A stretch of 64,000 nucleotides of DNA from contig NZ_JAGEKP010000004.1 of assembly GCF_017565305.1 (NCBI RefSeq), positions 434,001 to 498,000 on the forward strand, given 5' to 3'. The DNA is from Leifsonia sp. TF02-11. GTDB taxonomy: Bacteria; Actinomycetota; Actinomycetes; Actinomycetales; Microbacteriaceae. Shown piece by piece: positions 35,319 to 45,736 of this stretch. The translations under genes were made by a program, and so were the position numbers. Position 1 is the first letter of the stretch; every line of letters begins with the position of its first letter. A model generated the notes under the pieces. It was not told the DNA's origin and did no database searches. It worked only from the letters and a program-made list of their open reading frames with translations.

Positions 35319-36358
35319 ATCCGGTCCGAGCCGTCGCGCACGCCCGCGGTCGCGGCATGACGGGACATCGCCTCGACCGCCGGCCGGTCGGCCAGCAGCG
35401 GCAGCAGCCGACCATCGACCCAGGACGGCAGGAACTCGGCGTCGTCCACCAGGATGCCGCCTCCCGCGCCCACGACACCGGCCGCGTTGAAGCGCTGCTC
35501 TCCGTTGCCGATCGGGAACGGAACGTAGACCGCCGGGATGCCGAGGGCGGCGAACTCGCAGACGGTCGCGGCTCCGGCACGTGCGACGGCGAAGTCGGTC
35601 AGTGCGAACGCCAGATCCATGCGGTCGCAGTAGTCGAGGAGCCGGTAGTGCTCGATGCCGGGGTCGGTCAGCTCGCCACGACCGCCCTGGATGTGGAGCA
35701 CCTGCCAGCCGGCGGCCGTCAGCTGCTTCGCACGGTCGGCGATCGTGCCGTTGAGCCGCCGCGCGCCGAGCGAGCCGCCCGTGACGAGCAGCGTCGGGCG
35801 CTCGTCCGCGAGCCCGAACTCGGCGAGTGCGGCCGGGCGGGCGGCCGCGCGATCGAGCTCCTCGATCTCGCGGCGGAGCGGCATCCCGACGAAGCGGGCA
35901 TGCGGGAGCTTCGTGCCCTCGAAAGCGACGCCGACCCACGGCGTCGAACGCGCGCCGAGGCGATTCGCCAGCCCGGGTCGCGCGTTCGCCTCGTGCAGCG
36001 CGTACGGAACCTTCGCGCTGCGCGCGGCCGAGTACGCGGGTGCCGCGGCGTAGCCTCCGAACCCGACCACCACGTCGATGCCGCGATCGCGGATCAGCTC
36101 GGTCACGGTGCGGACCGCGCGCCGGTACTCGCCGGGGAAGCGCAGCGCCGCGGCGTTCGGCCGGCGCGGGAAGGGCAGCTTCGGGATGGTCGCGAGCTCG
36201 TAGCCGCGGTCGGGCACCAGTCGGGACTCCAGCCCCTCCTTCGTGCCGAGGACGACGACCTCCGCCGACGGGTCGTCGCGGCGCAACCGGTCGGCGACCG
36301 CGAGCAGCGGGTTGACGTGGCCGGCGGTGCCTCCGCCGGCCAGGAGGTAACGGCTCAC
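35288..36358 (-). CDS. murG: UDP-GlcNAc:lipid I glycosyltransferase
   Basis: This 356-residue GT-B enzyme makes lipid II from lipid I at the inner membrane face. It shows [20 protein letters not shown] at the N-terminus, [51 protein letters not shown] and [18 protein letters not shown]. All are MurG signatures. GTG 36358 overlaps the ftsW stop (GTGA). The 3' end merges into the 20-bp tandem repeats, and the last few codons are part of the first copy. Confidence 0.96.
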   Translation of the reverse strand: MSRYLLAGGGTAGHVNPLLAVADRLRRDDPSAEVVVLGTKEGLESRLVPDRGYELATIPKLPFPRRPNAAALRFPGEYRRAVRTVTELIRDRGIDVVVGFGGYAAAPAYSAARSAKVPYALHEANARPGLANRLGARSTPWVGVAFEGTKLPHARFVGMPLRREIEELDRAAARPAALAEFGLADERPTLLVTGGSLGARRLNGTIADRAKQLTAAGWQVLHIQGGRGELTDPGIEHYRLLDYCDRMDLAFALTDFAVARAGAATVCEFAALGIPAVYVPFPIGNGEQRFNAAGVVGAGGGILVDDAEFLPSWVDGRLLPLLADRPAVEAMSRHAATAGVRDGSDRMVALIRSALR

Positions 36359-37614
36359 GCTGCGGACCCCGAGCGGACGGGGGCCCCCTTGGCACGACGG
36401 GCGTCGCGGGCGTTCTGACGGGCGAAGGACAACACGATGCCGATTGCGATCATGGAACTGATCATCGCAGTCCCTCCCGCAGAGATCAGTGGGAGCGGGA
36501 CGCCGAGCACCGGGATGACGCCCAGCACGACGGCGATGTTCACGAACGCCTGGAAGATCAGCCACACCATGATGGCCGCCGTCGTGACGCGCGGGAAGGG
36601 GTCGGTCGAGGAGTGGATGATGCGCAGGAACACGATCGCGAGCATCACGAAGAGCAGCAGCACCACGATCGCACCGATGAGGCCGAGCTCCTCCCCGATG
36701 ATGGCGAAGATGAAGTCGGTGTCTGCGGCGGGCAGCCACGACCACTTGGAGTGGGAGTTGCCCAGTCCCACTCCGAACACCCCGCCGGAGGCGAGGGCGT
36801 AGAAGCCGTTGTCGATCTGCCAGTTGACGTCGGGGTTCGCGGCGCTCGACCCGCCGAAGAGCGCGGCGATGCGCCCCATCCGGCTGGCGCTCGACATCGC
36901 GACGACGACGGCGACGATGGCGACCCCGGCCAAGCCGACGAGCAGATAGCGGATCTTCACGCCGGCGAAGTAGAGGCCGCCGAGCACGAACGCGGCCATG
37001 ACGACCGTCGTGCCGAGGTCGCCGCCGAGCACCACCACGCCGATGGCGCCTCCCGCGATCGGCAGGATCGGCAGGGCGACATGGCGCCAGTCGTCGATCA
37101 GGTCCTGCTTGCGGGCCAGCACGACGCCGAGCCAGACCACCAGGGCGAGCTTGATGGCCTCCGACGGCTGGCCGACGAAGCCGCCGATCCGGATCCAGTT
37201 GCGGTTGCCGCCGATCTCGACGCCGAGCGGCGTCACGAGCACCAGGAACTGCAGGAAGCACGCCGCCCCGAGGATGAACCAGATCGAGCGCTTCCAGAAC
37301 GCCATCGGGATCCGCGACACGATGAACATCAGCGGGAGGCCGATGAGCGTGTACGCGCCCTGCGACCAGAACCGGGAGAAGAAGTTGTCGGTGTCGTTGT
37401 GCGACTCGACGGACGACGACGACAGCACCATCACGAGCCCGAAGACCACCATGAAGAGGGTGATCCCGAGGAGCAGGAAGTAGTCGGCCGACTCGCTGTT
37501 CATGGCGCGACCGAGCGAGATCCGCGCGGCCAGTGCGCCCGACCGTGACCCGGATCCGGGTTCCGGATCGGAACCGTCAGGCGCCGGGCGGAGCCGAGGC
37601 GGAGTGGTCGTCAT
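36355..37614 (-). CDS. ftsW: Peptidoglycan glycosyltransferase FtsW
   Basis: This 419-residue SEDS protein polymerises septal peptidoglycan with PbpB. About ten membrane helices are predicted. The SEDS signature region reads RFWSQGAYTLIGLPLMFI early and ALIGEELGLIGAI-like FAIIGEELGLIGAIVVLLLF later, with GVGLGNSHSKWSWLPAADTD and VLGVIPVLGVPLPLISAGGT also visible. The N-terminal 35 residues are cytoplasmic and Pro/Ser-rich. ATG 37614 is preferred over an in-frame TTG at 37629 because GGTGAGG is positioned before it. It overlaps murD by 38 bp. Confidence 0.95.
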   Translation of the reverse strand: MTTTPPRLRPAPDGSDPEPGSGSRSGALAARISLGRAMNSESADYFLLLGITLFMVVFGLVMVLSSSSVESHNDTDNFFSRFWSQGAYTLIGLPLMFIVSRIPMAFWKRSIWFILGAACFLQFLVLVTPLGVEIGGNRNWIRIGGFVGQPSEAIKLALVVWLGVVLARKQDLIDDWRHVALPILPIAGGAIGVVVLGGDLGTTVVMAAFVLGGLYFAGVKIRYLLVGLAGVAIVAVVVAMSSASRMGRIAALFGGSSAANPDVNWQIDNGFYALASGGVFGVGLGNSHSKWSWLPAADTDFIFAIIGEELGLIGAIVVLLLFVMLAIVFLRIIHSSTDPFPRVTTAAIMVWLIFQAFVNIAVVLGVIPVLGVPLPLISAGGTAMISSMIAIGIVLSFARQNARDARRAKGAPVRSGSAA

Positions 37615-39121
37615 CCGCCTCACCTCCAAAAAACTCGTTCACGGCCGCCTGGAAGAGGCGGCCTCGTTCCGCGTAGTCGGCGAACTGGTCCATCGACGCC
37701 GCCGCCGGCGCGAGCAGGACGGTGTCGCCCTCGCGGGCGAGCCCGCCGGCCAATCGCACCGCCGTCGGCATGACTCTCTCAGTCTCGTCGGCGTCCACCT
37801 CGAGCACCGGCAGCCCGGGGGCGTGTCGCTCGAATGCGGCGAGCAGCGCCGACCGGTCCACCCCGATCAGCACGGCGCCGCGCAGCCGGCCGGAGTGCGC
37901 CGCGACGAGCTGCTCGATGTCGACGCCCTTGAGCAGGCCGCCGACCACCCAGACCACCGACGGGTACGCGCGGAGGGACGCGTCCGCCGCGTGCGGATTG
38001 GTGGCCTTGGAGTCGTCCACCCAGCTGACCCCGGCCTCCACGCGCACGAGCTCGATGCGGTGGGCGTCGAGACGGAACGCGGTGAGCACGTCGCGGATCA
38101 CCTGCGGCTCGACCCCGTAGGAGCGCGCGAGCGCGCTGGCGGCCAGGATGTTCGCCACGACGTGCGGCGCTGCCAGTCCGGCCTCCGCCAGTTCGTCGAG
38201 GGTGGTGAGCTCGATGGCGCTGTTACGGCGGTCTTCGAGGAACGCGCGGTCGCACAGGATGCCGTCCACGATGCCGAAATCGCTGGGACCCGGCACGTCG
38301 AGACCGAAGCCGATGGCCCTGGCGCCCTCGACGACCTCCGCCTCCTCGACCATGCGGAGCGTGGTGAGGTCGGCGCGGTTGTAGACGCACGCGACCTGCG
38401 CGTTGTCGTAGACCTTCGCCTTCGCCGCGATGTACGCCTCCAGCGAGCCGTGCCAGTCGAGGTGGTCGTCGGCGATGTTCAGGCAGGCCGCGGAGTACGG
38501 GAAGAGATGACCGCCGCGATTGCGGTTCACCCAGTGCAGCTGGTAGCTGGACAGCTCGACCACGAGCACGTCGAAGCCCTCGGGGTCCCGGATCGCGTCG
38601 AGCACCGGCACCCCGATGTTGCCGCACGGAGCGACACGGGAACCGCCCGCGAGCAGCATCGTCGCCGTCAGCTGCACCGTGGTCGTCTTGCCGTTCGTTC
38701 CGGTGACGCAGATCCAGTCGGCGGGGCTGCCGTCCGGACCGGTGACCTTGTCGCGCAGGCGCCAGGCGAGCTCGATGTCGCCCCATACGGCGATGCCCTG
38801 CTGCTCCGTCCAGAGCAGCAGCGGGTGATCCCAGTGGAACCCGGGAGAGACCACGACGAGCTCCGGGTCGAACTCGACGAGCCGTGCGGGGGGCGTGCCG
38901 AGGTCGGCCTGCTCGAGCAGTTCTGCCCCGATCACCTCCAGCAGCATGGCGCGCTCCTGGTCGGCATGCGCGGCGACGACGAGGACCTCGGCGCCGAGCT
39001 CGGCCAGGGTGTCGGCCACGGAGAAGCCGGTCACCCCGAGGCCGAAGACCGCGACGCGCAGCCCCCGCCAGTCGTGATGCCAGCTGGTGAGGGCCTCCAG
39101 GCGCTCGTTCGGCGACGTCAC
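37577..39121 (-). CDS. murD: UDP-N-acetylmuramoylalanine-D-glutamate ligase
   Basis: This 514-residue Mur ligase adds D-Glu. The N-terminal domain has [20 protein letters not shown]. The ATP loop is [40 protein letters not shown] (metal site), [20 protein letters not shown] and [20 protein letters not shown] are typical of MurD. It is somewhat longer than E. coli MurD (438), mainly through insertions and an acidic tail. GTG 39121 overlaps the mraY stop (GTGA), and the tail overlaps the ftsW start. Confidence 0.95.
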   Translation of the reverse strand: MTSPNERLEALTSWHHDWRGLRVAVFGLGVTGFSVADTLAELGAEVLVVAAHADQERAMLLEVIGAELLEQADLGTPPARLVEFDPELVVVSPGFHWDHPLLLWTEQQGIAVWGDIELAWRLRDKVTGPDGSPADWICVTGTNGKTTTVQLTATMLLAGGSRVAPCGNIGVPVLDAIRDPEGFDVLVVELSSYQLHWVNRNRGGHLFPYSAACLNIADDHLDWHGSLEAYIAAKAKVYDNAQVACVYNRADLTTLRMVEEAEVVEGARAIGFGLDVPGPSDFGIVDGILCDRAFLEDRRNSAIELTTLDELAEAGLAAPHVVANILAASALARSYGVEPQVIRDVLTAFRLDAHRIELVRVEAGVSWVDDSKATNPHAADASLRAYPSVVWVVGGLLKGVDIEQLVAAHSGRLRGAVLIGVDRSALLAAFERHAPGLPVLEVDADETERVMPTAVRLAGGLAREGDTVLLAPAAASMDQFADYAERGRLFQAAVNEFFGGEADDDHSASAPPGA

Positions 39122-40230
39122 GTCGCGAGCCACTCGAGGTAGAACGAGCCGACGCCGGCGGCGACCAGCAGGCCGCCGATGATCCAGAACCGCACGACGA
39201 CGGTGATCTCTGCCCAGCCCTTCAACTCGAAGTGATGATGGATGGGACTCATCAGGAAGATGCGTCTGCCGTGCGTGAGCTTGAAGTACGCGCGCTGGAC
39301 GATCACCGACCCGGCCTCGATGACGAACAGGCCGCCGATGAGCACGAGGAGGAGTTCGGTGTGGCTGAGAATCGCCAGCGCGGCGACGGCACCGCCGAGC
39401 GCGAGCGAACCGGTGTCGCCGAGGAAGATCTGGGCGGGCGAGGTGTTCCACCAGAGGAAGCCGACCACCGCTCCGACGATCGCCGTCGCGACGATCGCCA
39501 GGTCGAAGGGATCGCGCACGCTGTAGCACTTGGCGATGTTCTCGGGGTTCAGGGTCGGGCTGGCGCACGACTGGATGGACTGCCAGAACCCGATGATGAT
39601 GTACGCGCCGATCGCCAGGATGCTCGCCCCGGAGGCGAGACCGTCGAGGCCGTCGGTGACGTTCACGCCGTTGGAGGTGGCGGCGACGATGAAGTTGATC
39701 CAGATCAGGTAGAGCCCGTAGCCCACCAGCACGCCGATGACGCCGAACTTGGTGATCGACCCGAAGTCGATCGGCAGGTCGCGGATGAACGAGACGCTCA
39801 TGGTCGCCGGGGTGTACCCGCGCGCGTCGGGGAACCCGACGGCGAGGAACGCCCAGATCGTCGCGACCACGACCTGACCGGCGACCTTGGCCCAGCCGGT
39901 GAGTCCGAGGCTGCGCTCCCTGCGCGTCTTGAGCAGATCGTCGATGAAGCCGACCACCCCGAGGCCGACCATCAGGAACAGGACGAGCAGCGCCGACACG
40001 CTCGTCTCGTCGCCGGTGAGCAGGAGCGCGGTGAAGTAGCCGAAGAGCGTGCCGATGATGACGACGATGCCGCCCATGGTCGCGGTGCCGCGCTTGGCGT
40101 GGTGGCTCTGCGGGCCGTCGTCGCGGATGAACTGCCCCCACTGCAGGCGGCGGAAGAGCCGGATGAAGAGCGGGGTGAGGAACAGTGTGAACGCCATCGA
40201 CAGCGCGCCGGAGGTCAGAAGGGCTCTCAC
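39118..40230 (-). CDS. mraY: Phospho-N-acetylmuramoyl-pentapeptide transferase
   Basis: This 370-residue enzyme has ten membrane helices and attaches phospho-MurNAc-pentapeptide to undecaprenyl phosphate, giving lipid I. Conserved parts are [40 protein letters not shown] (two catalytic aspartates), [20 protein letters not shown], and [21 protein letters not shown] final [20 protein letters not shown] segment carries the histidine motif. ATGA/GTGA overlaps join it to murF upstream and murD downstream. Confidence 0.97.
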   Translation of the reverse strand: MRALLTSGALSMAFTLFLTPLFIRLFRRLQWGQFIRDDGPQSHHAKRGTATMGGIVVIIGTLFGYFTALLLTGDETSVSALLVLFLMVGLGVVGFIDDLLKTRRERSLGLTGWAKVAGQVVVATIWAFLAVGFPDARGYTPATMSVSFIRDLPIDFGSITKFGVIGVLVGYGLYLIWINFIVAATSNGVNVTDGLDGLASGASILAIGAYIIIGFWQSIQSCASPTLNPENIAKCYSVRDPFDLAIVATAIVGAVVGFLWWNTSPAQIFLGDTGSLALGGAVAALAILSHTELLLVLIGGLFVIEAGSVIVQRAYFKLTHGRRIFLMSPIHHHFELKGWAEITVVVRFWIIGGLLVAAGVGSFYLEWLAT

Positions 40231-41678
40231 GAGAAGAATTCTCCCAGTCGGTCGCCGAGGAACCGGAGCCCCGCGGAGTTGGACGACTTGACGAGCACGG
40301 TGTCACCGGCGCGCAGCGTCGAGGACAGGTGGTCGAACGCCTCGTCCTGGGTCTCGAAGAACAGCGACTCGCCGTCCCACGACCCCTCGTTGATCGCGGT
40401 GATGTGCATCCGGCGCGCGGACGGGCCGACGATCACCAGCTGATCGATCCCGAGGCGCACGGCGAGCAGCCCGATACGGTCGTGCTCCTCGCCGGAGAAC
40501 TCGCCCAGCTCGCTCATCTCGCCGAGGACGGCGACGGTGCGCTCCCCCGGCTCGGAGATCTGCGCCAGGGTCTTGATGGCCGCGGCCATCGAGTCCGGGC
40601 TCGCGTTGTACGCGTCGTTGATGACGGTGACGCCGCGGGCGCCGCCGAGGACCTCCATGCGCCAGCGTTCGGCGCGCTGCACGGTCTCGAGCGCTCCGAC
40701 GATCGTGTCGATGTCGACGCCGAGCGTGTGCGCTGCCGCCGCGGCTGCCAGCGCGTTCATCACGTGGTGCTCGCCGAGGACGCGGAACTGCACGGGGCGG
40801 GACTCGCCGTCGCCCTCCACGCCGGTGGGCGACGGCAGGTGCAGCGTGAACGCCGTGCCCCTGGCCGTCGACCGCACGTCGGACGCGCGGACGGCCGCGC
40901 GGTCGTCGAGCCCGAACCACAGCACGCGCGCCGCGGTCTTGTCGGCCATCGAGGCGACTCGCGGGTCGTCGAGGTTGAGCACGGCGACGTCGGACTCCAG
41001 CAGGTCGCTGACCATCTCCGTCTTGGCGGCGAGCGTCTTCTCGATGCCGCCGAACTCGCCCGCGTGGGCGAGGCCGACCTTGAGCACGATCCCGATGTCG
41101 GGGCGCGCCATGCGCACCAGCCTGGCGATCTCGCCGATACCGCTCGCACCCATCTCGGCGACGAGGTACTGGGTCTCCTCCGTGACCTCCAGCATCGTGA
41201 CAGGGGCGCCGACCTCGTTGTTGAACGACGCGCGCGGCGCGATGGTCGGGCCGAGCTGTTCCAGGATCGCCCGCAGCAGGTTCTTGGTGGTCGTCTTGCC
41301 GTTGGAGCCGGTGACTCCGACGATCTTCAGCGTGCCGAGGGCGCGCACCCGCGCGATGACCTCAGTGGCGAGGTCGCCGAGGGCGGTCACCGTGTCGGCC
41401 ACGAGCAGCTGCGGTACCGGCAGGTCGAGGGCGTGATCCACGACCACGAGTGCGGCGCCGGCCTCGACGGCCTGCGGGGCGAAGAGGTGGCCGTCGGTCA
41501 CCTCTCCCGGCTTGGCGAAGAAGATCGTGCCGGGCACGACCTCCCGCGAGTCGGTGGTCGAGAGGCCGTCGACGACGGTCTCGGGAGTCGCCGCCGTGCC
41601 GTCGGGGAGCACGACGCCGTCGAGCAGCAGCGTGCCACGGGTCGCGGCGGCGATCTCGGCGAGGGTGAGGGGGATCAC
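40227..41678 (-). CDS. murF: UDP-MurNAc-tripeptide-D-Ala-D-Ala ligase
   Basis: This 483-residue Mur ligase adds D-Ala-D-Ala. Its N-terminus is [20 protein letters not shown], with [20 protein letters not shown]. The ATP loop is [40 protein letters not shown] and [20 protein letters not shown] are MurF-specific. GTG 41678 overlaps the murE TAG; a GTG nine bases earlier (41687) is an alternative but less like family N-termini. The stop overlaps the mraY start. Confidence 0.96.
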   Translation of the reverse strand: MIPLTLAEIAAATRGTLLLDGVVLPDGTAATPETVVDGLSTTDSREVVPGTIFFAKPGEVTDGHLFAPQAVEAGAALVVVDHALDLPVPQLLVADTVTALGDLATEVIARVRALGTLKIVGVTGSNGKTTTKNLLRAILEQLGPTIAPRASFNNEVGAPVTMLEVTEETQYLVAEMGASGIGEIARLVRMARPDIGIVLKVGLAHAGEFGGIEKTLAAKTEMVSDLLESDVAVLNLDDPRVASMADKTAARVLWFGLDDRAAVRASDVRSTARGTAFTLHLPSPTGVEGDGESRPVQFRVLGEHHVMNALAAAAAAHTLGVDIDTIVGALETVQRAERWRMEVLGGARGVTVINDAYNASPDSMAAAIKTLAQISEPGERTVAVLGEMSELGEFSGEEHDRIGLLAVRLGIDQLVIVGPSARRMHITAINEGSWDGESLFFETQDEAFDHLSSTLRAGDTVLVKSSNSAGLRFLGDRLGEFFS

Positions 41679-43255
41679 TACAGCCACCCGGCCTCTCGCA
41701 AGGCCAGCCGGGCGTCGTCGCGCGCCGAGTACGGGAGGCGCTGCCCGGCGACCTCCTGATAGTCCTCGTGGCCGGGGCCGGCGTAGAGCACGACGTCGCC
41801 GTCGCCCGCGAGGGCGAGGGCCGCCCGGAAAGCGGCGCGCGGGTCGGCCACCTCGTAGAGCTCGGCGTCGGGCACCGCGGCGCGGGCACCGTCGAGCAGC
41901 GCGGCCCGGATCGTCGCCGGGTCCTCCGAGCGCGGGTGGAAGTCGGTGATGACGACCGCGTCGGCGCCGCGGGCCGCGATCGCGCCCATGTCGGCCCGCT
42001 TGGTGGTGTCGCGGTCGCCGTCGGCGCCGAACACCATGACGATGCGGCCCTCCGTGACGCGGCGCAGCGCGCCGAGGAGCGACTCGAAGGCGTCGGGAGT
42101 GTGCCCGTAGTCGATGAAGACGACGGGGCCGTGCTCGCCGGAGAGCCGCTCGGTGCGGCCCGGCACGTAGGCGTCGATGCCGCCGTCGCGGTCGAGGGCC
42201 GCGCCGATGGCGTGGAGGTCGTAGCCGGACTCCACCAGCATCACGATCGCGAGAGCGGCGTTGGCGGCGTTGTACGCGCCGAGCAGCGGCACGCGGGTCT
42301 CGAGACGCCGCCCGTCGGGACCGGACAGCTCGAACACGGTGTCCTCGAGCGTCTCGGCGAGCACCGTCAGCGTCCAATCCGCGTCGACGCCCGGCACGCT
42401 GGCGAGCGTCGACACCGGGATGCGCGACTGCTCGACGAGCGCGCGGCCCCACTCGGAGTCGACGGTGACGACACCCCGGCGCGCCCGGTCCGGCTGGAAC
42501 AGCTCGAGCTTGGCGGCGAAGTAGTCGTCCATCGCGGCGTAGTCGTCGAGGTGGTCGTGGCTGAGGTTGGTGAAGCCCACGACGTCGAACTCGATGCCGT
42601 CGACGCGGTGGCGGCTCAGTGCCTGCGCCGACACCTCCAGAGCGACCGCACGGACGCCCTCCTCGCGCATCCGCGCCAGCAGTGCGTGCAGCTCGCTCGC
42701 CTCCGGGGTCGTGAGCTTGCTCGTGATCGCGTGGTCGCCGATCCGGCGCTCCGCCGTCGAGGACAGGCCGGCGACGACGCCGAGCTGACCGAGGATCGCG
42801 TAGAGCAGATAGACGACGCTGGTCTTGCCGTTGGTGCCGGTGACGCCGAACAGCGTCGCGGCGTTCTCGTCGGTGCGGTAGACCCACGCGGCGACGGCGC
42901 CGAGCGCGGCGCGCGGATCGGGCGTGACGATGACCGGCAGACCCGAGTCGGCGGCGAGCTGCGCGCCGACCTCGTCGGTGAGCACGGCGACGGCACCCGC
43001 TTCGGCCGCGGCGGCGGCGAAGCTCGCTCCGTGCACGTTCTTGCCCGGCACGCCGACGTAGAGGTCGCCCGGCTCGACCGCCGAGCTCGCGAGGGCGGCG
43101 CCGGTGACCTCGACGGCGTCGAGATCACCTCGCACGTCCAGACCGAACTCCGCGACCAGCTGGGCGAGCGGGCGGGCGACGGGATGCTCGGGGCGCAGAG
43201 AGGAGGGCGCCGGTCCTGTCACGGGGCTCACTTTCACTAGACGGGCATCGCTCAC
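41678..43255 (-). CDS. murE: UDP-MurNAc-dipeptide:diamino acid ligase
   Basis: This 525-residue Mur ligase adds the third residue of the stem peptide. The ATP loop is [60 protein letters not shown] and VFIDYGHTPDAFESLLGALR are diagnostic. The residue specificity loop reads DFHPRSEDPATIRAALLDG. It has HPRSEDP where the meso-diaminopimelate motif DNPR would be. That suggests the substrate may be another diamino acid (for example diaminobutyrate or lysine), as found in many Microbacteriaceae. The start is GTG 43255; nearby downstream GTGs are possible. It lies 12 bp after pbpB. Confidence 0.92.
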   Translation of the reverse strand: MSDARLVKVSPVTGPAPSSLRPEHPVARPLAQLVAEFGLDVRGDLDAVEVTGAALASSAVEPGDLYVGVPGKNVHGASFAAAAAEAGAVAVLTDEVGAQLAADSGLPVIVTPDPRAALGAVAAWVYRTDENAATLFGVTGTNGKTSVVYLLYAILGQLGVVAGLSSTAERRIGDHAITSKLTTPEASELHALLARMREEGVRAVALEVSAQALSRHRVDGIEFDVVGFTNLSHDHLDDYAAMDDYFAAKLELFQPDRARRGVVTVDSEWGRALVEQSRIPVSTLASVPGVDADWTLTVLAETLEDTVFELSGPDGRRLETRVPLLGAYNAANAALAIVMLVESGYDLHAIGAALDRDGGIDAYVPGRTERLSGEHGPVVFIDYGHTPDAFESLLGALRRVTEGRIVMVFGADGDRDTTKRADMGAIAARGADAVVITDFHPRSEDPATIRAALLDGARAAVPDAELYEVADPRAAFRAALALAGDGDVVLYAGPGHEDYQEVAGQRLPYSARDDARLALREAGWL

Positions 43256-43267
43256 TGGACCGTGGTC

Positions 43268-45010
43268 TCAGTAATACGGCGGGTAGTCGGCCGGGCTCGA
43301 CGTCGAAGGCTTCACCCGGTAGGTCTTCAGCACCTGGCTCATGATCGTGTGGAACAGCGGAGCGGCGGCTGCCGACGAAGTAATGGTAGTCGGGAACCCG
43401 AGGTTGACCGAAACGACGTACTGCGGATCGTCGACCGGCGCGATGCCCATGACCGAGACGTAGTACGACGGCAGATAGCCGCCCTTCCCGTCCGCCTGCT
43501 GGGCCGTTCCGGTCTTCGCCGCGACGCGGTAGCCCGGGATCTGGAGCTGTTTCGCGAGCTCGCCCTTGGTGGTCACCGACTCCATCATCCCGAGCGTGGT
43601 GCCGGCCGCACCGGGCGAGACGACGTTCACCGGCGTGGGCTTCGGCGCGTCGGTCACGGTGCCGTCCGCCTGCTTGCAGCCTTCGACCATCGTCAGCGGG
43701 ATGCGGGTGCCGCCGTTCGCGAGCGCCTGGTACGCGCTCACCATCTGCAGCTGGGTCGCCGAGACGCCCTGGCCGAACATGGTCGCGTACTTGGTCTGGT
43801 CGTCCCAGTCCTTGACCGGGTTCAGCTGGCCGGAGGACTCGTTGGGATATGGGAGGCCCGTCTGCTCGCCGATCCCGAACTTCTTGAGGTAGTCGTACCT
43901 GGACTGGTCGGTCAGCCGCTGGCCGAGCTGCGACATGCCGGTGTTCGACGACATCATCAGGACGCCGGTCAACGTCAGGCGCAGCGGCGCGTGGTACCCC
44001 GAGTCGTGGAGGTCGGCGCCCTTGCCGGACTTCCACTCGTAGGGCGCGAGCACCTGCGTCGTGGGGTTCGCCTTGCCCTGGTCGATGAGCATGGCCGCGG
44101 TGAGCGCCTTGAACGTCGACCCCGGCTCGCGCGGGTCGGTGAAGGTCTGCAGCCGCCAGTACGACGGATCGGTCGCGTCGATGTTGTTCGGATCGAGCGC
44201 GGGCCACTGGGCGATCGCCTTGACCTTGCCGGTCTTGGCCTCCGCCACGGTCACGTAGCCGAACTTCGACCCTGTCGCGGCGACCTGCTGCGCCAAAGTC
44301 TGCTCGGCGAACCACTGGAGGTCGCTGTCGATGGTGAGCTCGAGCGTGCCGCCGTCCTTGGCCTTCTGCTGCACGACCGTGCTGCCGGGGATGGCGACAC
44401 CGTCGGCGCCGCGCTGATAGGTCTCCTTGCCGTTCTCCCCCGCAAGGCAGGTGTTCTCGCTGTCCTCCAGGCCTCCGTTGCCCGCCTGCGAGACGTAGCC
44501 GATCAGATTGCCGGCGACCGCTCCGTTGGGATAGCTGCGCGCCTGCTTCTTGTCGAACGTGAGCCAGGGGTACGGGAGCTTGGCGAGTTTGTCGAAGACG
44601 GTCACGTCCATGCCCGACTTGATCAGCACGTACTTCGACTTGGGGTTGTCCTTGAGTGCGTCGTCGAAGAGCTTCACGACGGCGTCGCCGCCCTGGCCGG
44701 TGATGGCCCCGATCTTCGCCGCGGCCTCCACCATCTTGTCCCGGCCACCCGCGATCGCGTCGGACGGCGAGGCCTGAGCGGTGTACGTGTAGATCGTGGT
44801 CGCGAGGACCTTGCCGCTCGCGTCCACGATGTCGCCGCGGTTGCCGTAGAGGACCGTCGAGTCCTCCTTGGCGTTCACGGACTTGCGCTGCAGCTCGTCG
44901 GCTCTGACCACCTGGATATCGACCAGCTTGCCGCCGAGGATGGCGACGAACGCCGCGACGGCGACGACGGTCAGGGCCGTCCGCCGCCGCAGCATCTTCC
45001 TGTTGAGCAT
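43268..45010 (-). CDS. pbpB: Penicillin-binding protein 2 / FtsI-type transpeptidase
   Basis: This 580-residue class B PBP crosslinks septal peptidoglycan with FtsW. A short cytoplasmic end and a membrane helix (about residues 11-29) precede the dimerisation domain with YGNRGDIVDASGKVLATTIY. The transpeptidase motifs are STFK (S298-K301, nucleophile S298), SSN (353-355) and KTG (498-500). The tail is short and tyrosine-rich (PADYPPYY). No PASTA domain is present, as in mycobacterial PbpB. It lies between the ftsL-like gene and murE. Confidence 0.96.
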   Translation of the reverse strand: MLNRKMLRRRTALTVVAVAAFVAILGGKLVDIQVVRADELQRKSVNAKEDSTVLYGNRGDIVDASGKVLATTIYTYTAQASPSDAIAGGRDKMVEAAAKIGAITGQGGDAVVKLFDDALKDNPKSKYVLIKSGMDVTVFDKLAKLPYPWLTFDKKQARSYPNGAVAGNLIGYVSQAGNGGLEDSENTCLAGENGKETYQRGADGVAIPGSTVVQQKAKDGGTLELTIDSDLQWFAEQTLAQQVAATGSKFGYVTVAEAKTGKVKAIAQWPALDPNNIDATDPSYWRLQTFTDPREPGSTFKALTAAMLIDQGKANPTTQVLAPYEWKSGKGADLHDSGYHAPLRLTLTGVLMMSSNTGMSQLGQRLTDQSRYDYLKKFGIGEQTGLPYPNESSGQLNPVKDWDDQTKYATMFGQGVSATQLQMVSAYQALANGGTRIPLTMVEGCKQADGTVTDAPKPTPVNVVSPGAAGTTLGMMESVTTKGELAKQLQIPGYRVAAKTGTAQQADGKGGYLPSYYVSVMGIAPVDDPQYVVSVNLGFPTTITSSAAAAPLFHTIMSQVLKTYRVKPSTSSPADYPPYY

Positions 45011-45049
45011 GGAGAGCCTGTCCCGTCCGCTGTCGCGTCAGTGTCCGTG

Positions 45050-45736
45050 TCAGTGCGTCACCGGTGTCGGCAACGCTCCCTGCAACGGTACGGACGGCTT
45101 CGCGGGAGTCGTGGACGCCGCACCCGCGGCTACGGAACTCTCAGCTTGAGTGGCGGCCGCCTGGCCCGCCGCACCCTGGCCAGCCACCAACGGCACACCG
45201 TTCAGCTGCGCGTTGGGAACCAGGTTGCCCTGGCCCCCCGTCACCGTGCCCGCGGCGCCGTTCGCCGCGACGGGCGCACCGAGCACCGCGCCGTCGGAGA
45301 GCCGCAGATAGGCGGGGTTGCTGTTGCTGACCATGCCGAGCGCGTTCGCGTTGGCGGCCAGGTTCTGCGGCGATGTCAGCCTGTTGAGATCCTCCGAAGC
45401 AGCCTGGTAGCTGCGCTGCAGCTCCGTCTGCTTGGTCTGCAGTGAGCTCAGTTGGTAGGCCCCCTGCGAGACCCCGATGCTCAGGAGGAGTTGGGTCACC
45501 ACGATCACGAGAAGCGCGGAGACGGCCGTGATCGCGTACACCGTGCGCGGGCGCGCCCGGCGCTGGCTGCGGGTGGAGACCACCTCGAGGTGCGTGCGGC
45601 GCTCGCGTTCCGGCCGCTGCGGCCTGTCGAGAGCCGGCTCCTCCAGCTTGGGCGCTGTCGCGGCGGTGGACGCCGGTACGTGCCAGGCCATGGTGGGACG
45701 TCTGCGGACGCCCACCCCCAGGTCGTTGCTGCTCAC
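45050..45736 (-). CDS. ftsL: FtsL-like bitopic cell division protein
   Basis: This 228-residue protein has a cytoplasmic N-terminus of about 65 residues with basic clusters. A single membrane helix follows (TVYAITAVSALLVIVVTQLL). Next is a short coiled-coil-like stretch (QLSSLQTKQTELQRSYQAAS, with leucine repeats), then an NPAYLRLSDGAVLG segment and a long Ala/Gly/Thr-rich extracellular tail. Position between rsmH and pbpB and topology match FtsL; sequence identity within this family is always low. The start is GTG 45736 overlapping the rsmH stop. The low-complexity tail is unusual in length. Confidence 0.75.
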   Translation of the reverse strand: MSSNDLGVGVRRRPTMAWHVPASTAATAPKLEEPALDRPQRPERERRTHLEVVSTRSQRRARPRTVYAITAVSALLVIVVTQLLLSIGVSQGAYQLSSLQTKQTELQRSYQAASEDLNRLTSPQNLAANANALGMVSNSNPAYLRLSDGAVLGAPVAANGAAGTVTGGQGNLVPNAQLNGVPLVAGQGAAGQAAATQAESSVAAGAASTTPAKPSVPLQGALPTPVTH

